A stretch of DNA of 64,000 bases from Gerris lacustris (Eukaryota; Arthropoda; Insecta; Hemiptera; Gerridae), in NCBI GenBank assembly GCA_951217055.1, contig OX578281.1:15105344-15169343 (forward strand), written 5' to 3'. Below are positions 42,973-54,652 of the stretch, one piece after another. The translations under genes were made by a program, and so were the position numbers. How positions within the stretch are numbered: position 1 is the first letter of the stretch; each line of letters opens with the position of its first letter. The notes under the pieces were generated by a model that was given only the letters and a program-made list of their open reading frames with translations, was not told where the DNA came from and did not search any database.

Positions 42973-43937
42973 AACCTAACAAATTATAATGATTACATAT
43001 TGTGATAAAGGTAAAAACAGGGGGAAATATTAGAGGAGGGTTCCAGCATTTCTTCCTTGTTTGATACTCACATTGTTTTTAAGTTTGAGGGGTCAGAAAT
43101 ACAGATAAGAGATCGGCACCGCTTAAATGTCGTTTATTACGAAATACCCCTAGACCTGTATTCTCCCATTTTATCCCTAAGAGTAAAAAAAAAAAATGAA
43201 TTATTTATAGCGCGAGGGGGGTAAACTAAGCTGGAGTGATGTGGCTACTATGTTTGCGACGCAAGTGCACGCGAGCTACATGTAAAGCCCCCTTCTCTAG
43301 CACTCAAACTAAGGATTATCTTTATACTAGTTGATAGTCAAGGAAGCAATATTTTTGTGATAAGATTAACGAAAAACAAATAATAATTAATAATAATGAC
43401 AGTATTACTCATTGAAAAAAAAAAAAAAAAAAATTAATCGTCTAATTAATAATTTATAATTGACATTAATTAATATTTAATGTACAAGAGGAAAAAGTAA
43501 AATTAAAAATAATAATATGGCATAAACTAACCATTATAACTTAAATTAAAATGCAAAATAAACAACATAACAAATAAAAAAGGTAAAAAAAAAATAAAAT
43601 CAAATAACATCGTGAAAAATATGCGTTTTAATTACGTGTAAATATTCATTATTGTTGAATCTAAAGGGAAAGAGAATATATAATTAAAATTGTAAAATGT
43701 TAAAATAATAACAGGTGAAATGTAACATTACATAAATAAATTACAAATAAACATGGAATAATTATTACGTATACGTTAGTAGCACAAATATCGATCTTTA
43801 TTGACTAAGAAAGAAGAAAAATGAAATTATTCAAAACAGTTTTGAACAAATGTTAATAATTTAAATACATATTTTTATTAAATTTACATAAACTACAGAA
43901 ATTAGTCTCTATTCTACTCGCTTCTATTTAGCAGAAC

Positions 43938-44564
43938 ATGTCTTTCAGGGACAAATCTTTTTGGTTTTACTTGTCTGTCAGGGACAAATCTTTTTGTTTT
44001 TACTTGTCTGTCTGGAACTTGGAACAGTTCTTTTTAGCTTTACTTGAATGTCAGGGACAAATCTTTTTGGCTTTACTTGTCTGTCTGGGACAGTTCTTTT
44101 TAGCTTTACTTGAATGTCAGGGACAAATCGTTTTGGTTTTACTAGTCTGTCTGGGACAGTTCTTTTTAGCTTTACTTGAATGTCTGGGACAGTTCTTTTT
44201 TGTTTTACTTGTCTGTCTGGGACAGTTCTTTTTAGCTTTACTTGTCTGTCTGAGACAGTTTTTTTTAGCTTTACTTGAATGTCAGGGACAAATCGTTTTG
44301 GTTTTACTAGTCTGTCTCGGACAGTTCTTTTTTGTTTTACTTGTCTGTCTGGGACAGTTCTTTTTAGCTTTACTTGTCTGTCTGAGACAGTTCTTTTTAG
44401 CTTTACTTGAATGTCAGGGACAAATCGTTTTGGTTTTACTAGTCTGTCTGGGACAGTTCTTTTTAGCTTTACTTGAATGTCTGGGACAGTTCTTTTTTGT
44501 TTTACTTGTCTGTCAGAGAAAAATATTTGTAGCTTTACTTTTTTATCTGGGACAAATCCTGTAA
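43938..44564 (+). repeat. 33-bp minisatellite open as a 208-codon hydrophobic repeat
   Basis: About 18 tandem 33-bp units with words CTGTCTGGGACAGTTC, TTTTTAGCTTTACTT and GAATGTCAGGGACAAATC. The period is exactly eleven codons and one frame stays open throughout: VCLGQFFLALL and ECQGQIVLVLL units alternate after an ATG at 43938. Other frames are closed (TAG recurs in a second frame; the minus strand has repeated stops). A higher-order layout is visible: GAATGTCAGGGACAAATCG recurs at about 44111, 44276 and 44408, spacings of 165 and 132 bp. No signal peptide, splice site or domain context shows that it is translated, so I record it as a repeat. Confidence 0.9.
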
Positions 44565-45037
44565 TCTAAATTTGATCCACATCACAATTTGGCTGAAATA
44601 TATTCCGGATGACAAAGGAACACTAGAAATAACACTAAAATAAAATAACACTAGAACATTATATCACCGTAAGTAATGATTGACGTGTAACACTTAAGTG
44701 TCGTTAAAATTAAATAAAAAACTTTCTGTCGTACAGGACATTTTCACTTATTCTACTCATGGAAATTGACGTGGTGAACTACTAGATCCCCAATGAAACC
44801 CAGTTTTTAACTAGTATGTATACTATAATTTAATAATCTTTAGCTTGAGAACTGGAATTAAATTAATAGGATAGGCTCGAAAATGGCTCGAGTAGCCGAA
44901 ATGTTTCTACATAGCATGAAGCAAAGGCTAGTCATCTTCTTCTTCCTACCTTTCAAGAATCCGAACACTCGATTACTAAATATTTCTACAAGGTACACTT
45001 TGCATTCTAATGTATAAAATAATAATATATTAAGAAA
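44565..45037. other. Intergenic, nothing recognised
   Basis: AT-rich, no frame or repeat found. Confidence 0.45.
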
Positions 45038-45668
45038 TAAACTGCCAATTATTGTGGCAAATAGCTTCCTCGCATCCTATCACGTACTTTATTAATGTTA
45101 TGCTTTTACAAGCCATTATTATCTAAATTATTTAGTTATTTCCCCCGTTTTTTTATTACGTCAAAATTGTTTTGACTTTTTACATGAATTTAAAGTATCA
45201 ATTAAGCAAAAGTTAAAGAGCGCAGACGTTTGAAATTGATCTGGTGTTATCTGCGGTCTACTTTCTACAAACCGAACAAATTTTATAAAAATCACATGAG
45301 TACTTTTGAAGATATAGCTGTAAATAAATAGATGTATGTTTGTGCGCATGTTGAAGGTAAACAAATGGGCGCAGAAGGTTATAACTTATGTGGGACCAAC
45401 AAGTCATGACCGACCATAAAAATTTCATTAAACTCGGTCGTGTAGTTTTTAAGATATGTTGCGGTTCGCAAAAATTGAACGACCGACCGACAAACACGAA
45501 ACCATAAATGTTTCCTGATATCTGAAACGGATTTCTGTCTTGGAATTTTTAAAATCGGAGGCATAAAATATTTTCGTTCTTCAGAACTATCACATAGCTT
45601 CCGTTACCTTCGGTAAGCTTGGAAGAAAAAATAGCTTCCGTTACCTTCGGTAAGCTTGGAAGAAAAAA
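45038..45668 (+). mobile_element. Family B element with duplicated 3' hairpin
   Basis: Starts AACTGCCAATTATTGTGGCA, AATAGCTTCCTCGCATCCTA and has the full set of B blocks to the TCTTCAGAACTATCACATAG end. The terminal hairpin AGCTTCCGTTACCTTCGG to TAAGCTTGGAAGA is present twice in tandem (about 45594-45626 and 45632-45664). No right terminal repeat follows. Confidence 0.8.
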
Positions 45669-45715
45669 AATAATAATAACACGCTTTTATAAAGAATGCA
45701 TTTTTAAAGAAGGAA

Positions 45716-45755
<40 letters not shown>

Positions 45756-46104
45756 AATTTTTTAGAATTCTTCATTCAGAGCATTCAAATTTAATGTTCT
45801 TGAGAAGTAAGTCATAGGATTGAGTAAAAGAAAGATAGTATTCCCCCCTACCTCTCCAAAGCTTTGGCACCTTGAAAGCTGAATGAAAGGGCAACCTACC
45901 GGGAAGCAGTTGGAGGGGGGAAGGATTTTAATTCTAACAGATGACTAAAATTGTGATAGCGCCTCAAGCATTTATTTTTAGTGTCATATGCATGTACTGT
46001 GATATCTCGTAGTACTGAAGCTGTTAAAAAAAAGAAAATCAATTTTATACTTTTTAGTGCATTCTTTATAAAAGCGTGTTTTTATTTTTTAAATATAATA
46101 TATT
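45669..46104. other. Low-complexity and unique sequence, no gene
   Basis: A T run of about 33 bases at 45718-45750; otherwise nothing. Confidence 0.45.
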
Positions 46105-46152
46105 ATTTGATGAGTTAAGTAGAGACAGTTTAATTGTTATGTTTCTGAAACT

Positions 46153-46178
46153 TTTCGACCTTAAAAGGTCATCTTCAG
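46153..46178 (-). ncRNA. Hammerhead-like core
   Basis: On the minus strand: CTGAAGA, T, GACC, loop TTTTAA, GGTC, GAAA. Both boxes fit the consensus (CUGANGA and GAAA) and stem II is four perfect pairs. GTTTCTGAAAC and CTGACTGAA in the flanks could extend pairing. It lies in an otherwise undefined remnant (about 46105-46200). Activity is inference. Confidence 0.33.
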
Positions 46179-46199
46179 TCAGTTTAGTAACTAGAACAA

Positions 46200-46869
46200 T
46201 CCAATTTTACAAAAACATCGTTGTACAAAACCAATCATAAGAGTAACTTCTAATTACATAGTCAAACTTAAAAAGACATTTTGATTAAGCAATAAAATAA
46301 TCAGTATAATATTATTTAGACAACGTTTATCAATAGTGATTGCATAAGAAAAAGCAAAGAAATTAAATGATTTAAAATAAGTAATGGAAGTATTAATTGT
46401 TAATAATTTTATAGAGCTTTTTTTGTTCGCCTCGATCAATTTGTCATTAGTTTTGTTATCAATATTAGTCACGAAAATTTTATTTGCTGATAATTTTATT
46501 AAGTTATTTTTTTCGCATCTGTGTCATTAATACTCATACCGACAATGTCATGTAGATGTTAATAATTTTGTAGAGTTCTTATTTTTACCTCTAGATTGTT
46601 TTGTCAGTCATTTTTGGTGTCTATATTATGTCACGGAACGTACTCGTATATTTGATATTCATTTTATAGCCCTCTTTTTGTTCACATTAAGAACATTTTG
46701 ATATAAGCGTTTCAATATTAGTATTTTATTTGTTATCAATTTTATGGAACATTTGTGTCAGCTTCTATTTCGTTTTTATGTGTTTATATTATTGTGTAAA
46801 CAAACTAGGATATATATTTCATTTTACGATTCTACGATACGTAATTTATTATTATTTTTATTAGAAAAA
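46200..46869. other. AT-rich, nothing recognised
   Basis: GTTAATAATTTTrTAGAG and GTCATTA/GTCAcGA words recur loosely between 46390 and 46660, a weakly periodic stretch. No gene. Confidence 0.4.
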
Positions 46870-46998
46870 TATATTTTTTTTCCATGGTAGGCTGTGAAAT
46901 AGTAACTTTAGAGCCTAAAAAACATAGCTCAAATCAATTTTTTCATAATGTGGATTTAAAAAATCTTTTCTTTACTCCTAAACTGAAAAGAAAAATGT

Positions 46999-47424
46999 AG
47001 GAAGAAAAAGTCACTCCACGTGAAATAAGTTTATTATTTTCAGAGCAGCTTATAGCCACTATAGGGCCATCATCAGTGCCTGAACAAACAGTAATTAAAA
47101 CTAATCAAAATGTTATAAAGGAAAACCGAAACAATAACACGAAATAACAATTAAATCACAATCAGTAAAACTAAAATTAACTAAAAGGCAAGAGCTCTTA
47201 CATAAAGGGTGGAAAATAAAACAAAAAGTAATTAGAAGACAAAATATAACATAAGCAGGTAAAGTGAATTATAAAACAATTACTAATGCACTTGTTCAGG
47301 CACTGATGATGGCCCTATAGTGGCTGAAAGCTGCTCTGAAAATAATAAACTTATTTCACGTGGAGTGACTTTTTCTTTCTACATTTAATGATGACCTCCA
47401 CTAACGCTTCATATTTTAATTAAT
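46999..47424. mobile_element. Penelope-like foldback element with a 15-bp target duplication
   Basis: Arms of about 95 bp: AGGAAGAAAAAGTCACTCCA, CGTGAAATAAGTTTATTATT, TTCAGAGCAGC, ATAGCCACTATAGGGCCATC, ATCAGTGCCTGAACAA, mirrored on the right. A tail (TGATGACCTCCACTAACGCT) extends beyond the right arm. TGAAAAGAAAAATGT flanks both sides (46984-46998 and 47425-47439), and the uninterrupted family D copy shows one such site. The long, non-fixed duplication and one-sided tail fit target-primed insertion rather than a cut-and-paste transposon. Confidence 0.82.
47303..47329 (+). ncRNA. Hammerhead-like core in foldback arm
   Basis: CTGATGA, T, GGCC, loop CTATAGT, GGCT, GAAA, the same arrangement as at 28277. 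In the mirrored left arm the GAAA box has changed, so only this arm keeps both boxes. Confidence 0.3.
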
Positions 47425-47815
47425 TGAAAAGAAAAATGTTTTATGTCCTACGGGTAGTTATCAAAAGTGCCATTTTAGCGCTGCAATCTTTGTAGAAATG
47501 CTTCTTAGTACGATTAAAATCCACTAGATGTCAATGCGTTAAATTTATTTTTCTTTACAGTGTAACCTCTTTCAGATTTCCTTTTCTCGAAATCATAAGT
47601 ATGTACTAATATTTTTTATAATTATATTGATTAATATTTAATTCTTTTTCATTGTCTGCTACCTCGGAAAAAATAGCATATGCTACATGACTGTGAAGTG
47701 TATTTTCTTTACCACGGCAATATTTACTGTCTCGCTTCATACGACAGTAAATATAATTGCCGCGGTAAAGAAAAAACTCACTTCACAGCCTAATAACATA
47801 ATATACTATTAATAC

Positions 47816-48260
47816 TGTATAATTAAAAAGTAATTAATGTAAAACCAAAAAAAAAATATACTCGTATTATATCTTTTTTATTTATGATTTGATTTGCAGA
47901 ATGATTGTGGTGTTATTATTAACTTATTTTTTTATTGTAATTTATATCTAACTACCCCCCCCCCCCCCCCTCCTGATAACCGATGAGAAAACAACTACCG
48001 GAGCAAAACCAAAGCAATCGATACCTTTATTTTTCAATAATAATTTATTATATTGTTCAAGTGAGCATAACCTACATTCTACAGTGTTCTAGTTAGGTCC
48101 GAGATGAAATATTGAATATCTGTATTTGTGTGTCTGTATTTGTTTTCTCTTATTAGTGTGAAAAAAACTCATAAAATACGCATAAATAAAGTGAAAAAGT
48201 AAAGTGGGGTAAAAAAAATTGGTTTGTGTGGGTGCTATTATATTATATCAACACACACAC

Positions 48261-48331
<71 letters not shown>

Positions 48332-50359
48332 AATTTTTATAATGGAGGCTGATATAATAAATCAGTTAGAGAGAATTCAATTTTCCCAATACTCTCATTC
48401 CCCTCAGGTAAAGGTTATATACACTGAAAAGAACTGTGAGGGAGAAGTGAAATAAAATAAATACAAACAACAAGAGAAAGCGTCGTACTGGGAATACACA
48501 TTCATCTGTCATTGTAATCCGATGAATAAAAAAAAAAAAAAAGTAGGGAGAAAAAGGTAGCTCATCGAGAAGGTGGGTTTTGCAACTGGGAAGTGACGAG
48601 AACACAGAAATAAATTAAATTCGATACATCAATCACTCCAGGGAGGGGGGGTTAGGTTTTTTGGAATAGGGTAGGGAAAGGGCGTAATGAAGGGAAGAGA
48701 CAAAGTAAAATAAAATGTAAAAAAAGGGGGTGGTCGAATCACCTAACTGATAAAAAAAAGAAAAAATAATGTTACGTTCGATAGAATTCTAAAAAAAGGA
48801 GATAGGAAATTTCCAAAATGGCGAAATCTGGGAATGGGGTCAATATGTTAGGACCCTATCAAACTCTATTCAACATTATACAGTTTTTCGTAAAATGTAA
48901 CCTTCTAAAGGTTTATCACACAATTCTATTTTGCACTACAGACTAAAAAGAAACTAGTTATTGTGGAATTTCCAATACATTTGTTCCAATACAAAATATC
49001 AAATAAAATGTAACTATTCGTGCAAAGAGAAGTACATTTTATTTTATGAATGTATTTAAATGCTTATTCTGTTGAGCTGTACATCTAATAAAATAGTGCT
49101 TCCAATTTTAACCTTTAGATGTTGCATATTTGTTATTTGTTCGACTTATTTTACATACTTCTGAATTAATTAACATAGTTTATTCTTTAAACGTTTTTAT
49201 AATTAATTTATTCTGAATTTAATAAAATGCTAAGCCGTTAAAATAAAGCTGCAGATGCTGGTATTTTTTTCAAAGTTATGATAACATTGGTTCATAATTA
49301 TCTTTACATATGACCCACCATTTGTTATAACTATATTTAAATCCACCATTCTAACTCTTCTTGTATAATAATTCGAGTTAGTTTTTTCGGATTTCGATTG
49401 AACTCAAATTTAAGTTTGGACTAGTTTTAGAATAAGTATATACTGGAAGTTCTTTCTGAAATAAAGGATGTACGCATGGGTTCTAGGGCCTAGAAAGAAA
49501 ATGACCATAGCAGGAAAAGGTTCTGGTAAAAATCTCTCTGCGCCAGATTCCATTGTGGGCATATCCTGGTTCTTCGTATAAACAACATTGCAAAACTTCC
49601 TCTTTTATTTTAGGAAAGCTGGGCAGATTTTTTCAGGATGAGATAATCCTTTCCAAGACCTTTAGTAAGTCTTGAGGAAGTGACGTACTTGAGTTGCGTT
49701 AACTACTCCTATAGCGTAGGTTCCTGGGGCCAGAGTCTTATAAGCCTTGATTTTCCGGAGGAAACCACTTAAGAGATTTGGAATCAATCCAACGTTCTCC
49801 TGACGCTTGGAACCAATAAAATATACCATTGAACTATCCCTTTAGAATTCAAAGAATTTTCTCATGATGAGAATCATTTGAAACTGCTGTGGAGAGTTAT
49901 GTAAGTGAATTGAAAATGGCTATTTCCAGAGTAACTACTTGATAATGATCGCTGTAATGAGTTTGAAACGTCGGGATTGTCAAAATCTCTAACGTGATCT
50001 CCTCTGAAATGGCTCGATTTATTTCTAGAAGTAGCAAAAAGCAAAGGCAGTACCGAAATAATGTCAGGTTTCTTTACAGATAATTTTTAATTAAATAGCT
50101 ACCTAAAGCTACTGTATGATCAACGAACTAAATTGGAAGAAGACTCTGATTAGTCACTGCCCTGGGCTGCTAAATCATAGATGGCTGATCATTGCTGATC
50201 CAACTGTTTAGCTGAGGGAACTTAAAATTAAACCCACTAACATGTTGATTACATTCTACCAATCAAACTTAAAGAGGAGTGACTTGTACAATAATTCCAA
50301 CCGAAGTGGACCCCAGACCTCTTAAGACACTTGAAAAGATTGGGGTTAGGCTAGATATA
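47816..50359. other. Mostly unique sequence, no gene recognised
   Basis: Contains the TA tract at 48264-48328 and a C run at about 47956-47970. From about 49440 the sequence is less AT-rich and repeat-poor. TTGATAATGATCGCTGTAAT then GAGTTTGAAACGTCGGGATT (49939-) resembles a Penelope-like end. No open frame has a motif. Confidence 0.45.
48264..48328. repeat. (TA)n microsatellite
   Basis: About 32 TA repeats preceded by ACACACAC. Confidence 0.97.
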
Positions 50360-50582
50360 TAGTCCAGGGACTTACAAAAAAGTGTCTCAGGATCATGAAA
50401 ATTACATTGTCCACCATAATTGGTGGGACGTGACCACTCTCCACTGGTTTGTTTTTTCAAATGCCTATGTCCCGCAGACGAACTTAGCTGACATTTCTAA
50501 AAGGCACCAAAATATTAACTTATACACAGAATTCTGGCTTGATGTTAGTCAGACACATTTTTGCACGCTATCTCCTGGACTA
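50360..50582. mobile_element. 223-bp TA-flanked miniature element
   Basis: Ends TAGTCCAGGGACTTACAAAA and, inverted, TAGTCCAGGAGATAGCGTGC, both followed by CAAAAA(A/T)GTGTCT after a short gap. TA flanks both sides (50358-50359 and 50583-50584), fitting Tc1/mariner. The antiparallel frames at 50269-50460 and 50382-50585 lie across it and are not genes. Confidence 0.7.
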
Positions 50583-51109
50583 TAACTAAAATTTAGTTGA
50601 TTTTGTTAAAGTTTGAACCGTATTTCACCCCTTGTATCGTTGAGCTAAACTAATTTACCTTAACCATTTAAGCTCTATAATAAGAGTTATTATAGTATGA
50701 TAGCCAAGAAACTAAGAATTCTGATGATAATAATAATATAGCTGATGCAATTAAACTAAAAATTTAAGAAAATATTTTAGACTACCTTTAAATTTACTAT
50801 AATACAATTTTTATGTTGTATGATGTAACAAATTATTTAAAAAGTGTCTAAAATTTAGTCTTCTATCTAAAAAAAAGTCTGATTTAATATATAATTAGCT
50901 TAATATGTGTAATACATCATTTACTTATTAAATAACATTTATTTGAAGCTTAGAAAATCTACGAAATGTTATTGTATAAGTTAGGGGATTGATTGTTAGT
51001 GCTAATGCTAATTGCCTGCAACTTTTGTGTCTAATTAAGATCTATTAACATTTTACTAATTTACTAGTTAGAGTGATTAGTTAATTACTGTTTATTGTTT
51101 GTATTACAG
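50583..51109. other. Probable intron sequence upstream of the exon
   Basis: AT-rich and repeat-poor. The last bases, TTTATTGTTTGTATTACAG, form a good 3' splice site. Confidence 0.5.
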
Positions 51110-51251
51110 GAGGATGTCAATTGCCAGACTCTTGGGGAGGGCGTTGGTTCCAGCTTGGAGCAGGAAGGCCGATAACTATCAACACAACGCATGTGGAAAC
51201 AAAGGGACATTGCATTCAGAATCAAGTTGAAAAGTACATCTTCTATGACAG
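51110..51251 (+). CDS. Internal exon of a cysteine-containing extracellular protein (DUF7044-like module)
   Basis: A 142-bp segment begins right after TTGTATTACAG and ends before GTAAAA. In one frame it gives 46 complete residues: GCQLPDSWGGRWFQLG, then AGRPITINTTHVETKGHC, then IQNQVEKYIFYD, with a split AG|N codon at the donor. The pattern C-x2-P-x2-W-x-G-x-WF-Q-x-G, I-T-I-x5-V-x2-KG-x-C, K-Y-I-x-YD matches my memory of the first module of insect secreted or membrane proteins annotated with DUF7042-DUF7045. N-T-T is a possible N-glycosylation site, consistent with the secretory route. The exon enters and leaves in the middle of codons (two bases complete a codon at its start). I could not find the signal-peptide exon or the next exon (expected to start near a CYRC-type motif), so introns exceed several kilobases. 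Function is unknown. Confidence 0.72.
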
Positions 51252-52635
51252 GTAAAACCCCATACTAGTCATGTCCTTTATAGTTAATCGATGCTTTGTG
51301 TTGTACTTCTGTAATTTACATACGTGTCTATCTCATTGAAAGATTAGTGAGATAGAACTATTGGCATTTGTTAAGTTTCGAGTAGTAAATACTCAGACTA
51401 TCATCGGTCAGATTATTGGTCAAGATATAATTCCTTTATTTCAAAATTGACTATGATAGATAGCGTCCAAATATTCTAGAAATTATTTAGAAGCATTAAC
51501 ATTTTTTTTTAAAGTTAACTCCTCGCATCTTACATAATTAATAAACGTGAGTTTTTAAACTAAACATTATGAAGCATTTCTTGGTTAAGTGATGTACTTG
51601 ATAAAGCGGTTTCTAAATAGTTAGCTTTGAAACAAATTTCAGTTCTTCTTTTCAAAAGATTATTCTTTGTTATAACATTGAGGTACATTTACTAAATTTA
51701 ATGATATTCATTTAATTGGTTAGCCAACTAATTTATTTAGTCGGCAGTATCCTTGGAATAGCTTTAGATATATTTGAAACTAATACAGAACTACTAAATA
51801 TTATTTGATCATCGGCAAATATCAGAGTAGGAATGTCGTGGTGGCCTATCTATAGCACCCCTTTTCTCCTTTGGATACAAAAATGTTCCTTAAATCGGAA
51901 AATAATAAATTAAATTATAGAGGGTTATAAATATCTAGCTCCTTTTAAGACGAGTTTAATCTTCGCGATCTCTTCTGAAATGGTTTGCATCTGCGTCAAT
52001 GAATTTTGAATTTGGCAAGTCGCAGGTCTGAATATTTGAGTCCCGATTAGATTTTCAGGTGATAAGGAGGCCCAACAAATAATCTTAGGGCACTTCTTAA
52101 GACTGTTACTCTCGCATCGACTGAAGTTGACGCATCGACAATCATGATCTAGGACACCGTGATAGTCAACTGTGGTGGCTGCACTATCAATCTACCACTT
52201 CTAAGGAAATATTTGAGAATACTATCGGGGTAACAGAATACTCTCCTGGCAGTCACAAGAACTATCGCGTCTTGTATCACGTGAACACAGAAATTAAATA
52301 AAACAATTCATTAGTATTTTATGTATTCATAATATTTCGTTGCTTATATACCTAAAAACGTGTTATAACCATATATTTATATTTCTTTGCCTTCATCTAC
52401 GTTTTATTTTAATGATTTCCTTAATGACTCGCAAGGGCGGTCGTAGCTTCAAGTTGTGGGGTAGGGGGATTATTTAATTGATTATACCTCTTTCATGTTA
52501 TAATGGTATAACTTCCGAACTATCGGTATTCGGTATTCCCATCTCGAGTCGGTCTTTTACCCACGTCAAAGTACCCGAATGCTCCACTCCACCCACGCCC
52601 TATCCACGCATTCGGCATAGTTCCCCTGCTTTTTT
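51252..52635. other. Probable intron downstream of the exon; nothing else recognised
   Basis: Repeat-poor. Near 52090-52130, ACTTCTTAAGACTGTTACTC resembles the terminal word of the foldback at 29148. No further exon was identified. Confidence 0.45.
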
Positions 52636-53334
52636 AGGGTTTCGTTGGTAAAACCAAAAAAAAGAAACCCTTATAGTTTCGTTCCTGTGTCTGTCTGTCA
52701 CTCTGTACGGTTCCAATAACTGTTGACCCAAAAGAGAAAAAAACATGAAACTTTCCAGTATTATAGATCGTTTTGACGCACACACAGGAAAAATATAGAG
52801 TACTCACAATTATCAGCTGTTCAAATTCAAAATGGTGGATTATTCACGTGGCGTAAAATTTTTTTTTTTTAAATTTTGAGTGGGGTATCAAATGAAAGGT
52901 ATTGACGAGTAGATTACAAATATATATACCACTCGTGGGTAGTGTTTAGTTTTCCGCGCCATTTTGTCAAAAAACATCAACATTTTGCGTGTCTCCCCCC
53001 CCCCCAAAAATCGTGTTTCCGCTCTTACTAAAAATATAGAAAAATGTGCGGTCTGCTGGGCCATAGAAAAAATAAGATTAGCAGTTTGATCTGATTTACT
53101 GGGAATCCAAGATGGCGGCTAATTCCTGTCACGGGGAAAATTGTTTTTTTTTTTTAATTTTGAGTGGGGTATCAAATGAAAGGTATTAACGAGTAGATTA
53201 CAAATATATTATACCACTTGTGGGTAGTGTTTAGTTATTCGCGCCATTTTGTAAAAAAATAAATTGCGTCCCCCCCCCCCCCCCCCCCCGACTTGTTATA
53301 CTCATTTTATGTTCATAACACCAACGAAACCCTT
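52636..53334. mobile_element. Family F TIR element, copy 2
   Basis: Ends AGGGTTTCGTTGGT and ACCAACGAAACCCT. Two internal subunits, each with AATTTTGAGTGGGGTATCAA, ATGAAAGGTATTrACGAGTA, CCACT(C/T)GTGGGTAGTG and a C run (about 52987-52997 and 53271-53289), make an internal tandem duplication of about 300 bp. Confidence 0.8.
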
Positions 53335-53782
53335 TTTACGTCAAACTTCACGCCCAACCAATTAATTTTCTTTAGTGTTATAGATTATAGACAATACTAA
53401 ATAATATACTATTTAGAAATAACTTCGTTATCTGTTACCTCAAAGTAGTTTGGTGTTTTGTTTAATTACCCTTGGTTGTTTTGTTTAATTAATTATTAGT
53501 AATTACCCCCCCCCGTAGGACCGCCTCTTGGAGTGAGCAATCGCCTCAAAAATGCGTGTAGACAGTAACTCTATTGTGACAGTAATGTCACAATGAGATT
53601 TTCACTATTGTGAAATTACATTATTGTGAAGTGCTTGAAGTGATAATTCTGCTGTGAGAGTACTATGAAATTGTTTAGTGTGAAAACGAAGCTTCAAAAC
53701 ACCATCATTTTATAAATATGAGTTTGATACCAAAGAAGTGTGAAATTGTTCCCACTAAAAATTTAACTATATTATGGAAGAA
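53335..53782. other. No gene; short GTGA-rich stretch
   Basis: ATTGTGACAGTAATGTCACAAT (about 53574-53595) is a small palindrome within a run of ATTGTGAA-like words to about 53640. Confidence 0.45.
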
Positions 53783-54320
53783 ATGTATGTTTAATAACCT
53801 AATTCTTCTGTATTCCTCGAAAAAAAAAAAAAAATGAATGTGCAAAAGTTATATGTGAAATGAAGAAAATGAAGTCCACTTATATGAAGTTTTATACAGC
53901 TAGTTGTTGGTGTGTATATTGATTATTTTATTAGCTAGTTCTCACCGCAACAGTGGTGCTCGTCGAGGGGGGTTCCAGTTTTTACCCCATCTCTCTCTCC
54001 GTTGGTTTTTAACATTTAATAAATAAATCATTGTGTTGTGCTAGTATAGTAGGTTATTAAATGTATGTTTAATAACCTAATTCTTCTTTATTCCTCGAAA
54101 AAAAAAAAAAAAAATGAATGTGCAAAAGTATATGTGAAATGAAGAAAATGAAGTCCACTTATATGAAGTTTTATACAGCTAGTTGTTGGTGTGTATATTG
54201 ATTATTTTATTAGCTAGTTCTCACCGCAACAGTGCTCGTCGAGGGGGGTTCCAGTTTTTACCCCATCTCTCTCTCCGTTGGTTTTTAACATTTAATAAAT
54301 AAATCATTGTGTTGTGCTAT
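53783..54320. repeat. 278-bp tandem duplication
   Basis: 53783-54043 and 54061-54320 are nearly identical, from ATGTATGTTTAATAACCTAA to AATCATTGTGTTGTGCTA. They differ by a few indels (A-run length, AGTTATATG versus AGTATATG, CAGTGGTGCTC versus CAGTGCTC). A recent event. Confidence 0.92.
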
Positions 54321-54652
54321 CTTTTCCTTTTACCCTCTAATGATTTCAACGCTTTTTGATACCGCCAAATACAAATATGAAAAGAAAATTCTGTTTTAAG
54401 CGCATTATTATATATATTTTACCAGATATATGATAATATATATTTAAGAAATCTTTTCTCTTAGATATTTCTTTTTATAAAAAATTTAAAATTGAATAAA
54501 CAAAATTTTTTTTTTGTAACCTTGTCCAGATAATTTCTTTTGTGATTTTAAAAAAAATATATTTAAAGCGTTTTTTTCTAAGAATTCTTTTATTCAAATA
54601 AAGTAAAATTGGTAATATTTTATCCCGAGGTATAAGTTCTTAAAATATAATG
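54321..54652. other. AT-rich, nothing recognised
   Basis: Runs of A and T only. Confidence 0.45.

Larger units (their letters stand above)
42061..43937. other. AT-rich stretch with two (TA)n tracts, no gene
   Basis: Apart from the TA tracts and a poly-T/poly-A pair (about 42945-42963 and 43413-43431) nothing is recognised. The 108-codon frame at 42560-42886 reads through a TA tract as Ile/Tyr and is an artefact. Confidence 0.5.
46870..47815 (+). mobile_element. Family D element, copy 2, interrupted by a foldback
   Basis: 46870-46998 and 47425-47815 together match 37005-37520. The terminal hairpin (about 47688-47790) pairs GACTGTGAAGTG...TTTCTTTACC with GGTAAAGAAA...CACTTCACAG(C/T)C, and several differences from copy 1 occur on both arms in compensating pairs (ACGGCAAT with ATTGCCGC). 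Confidence 0.8.

Noticed and set aside
49760..49850. Minus-strand tRNA-like words (TAGTTCAATGGTATA, GGATTGATTCC)
   Set aside because: The B box is poor and no acceptor or anticodon stems pair convincingly.
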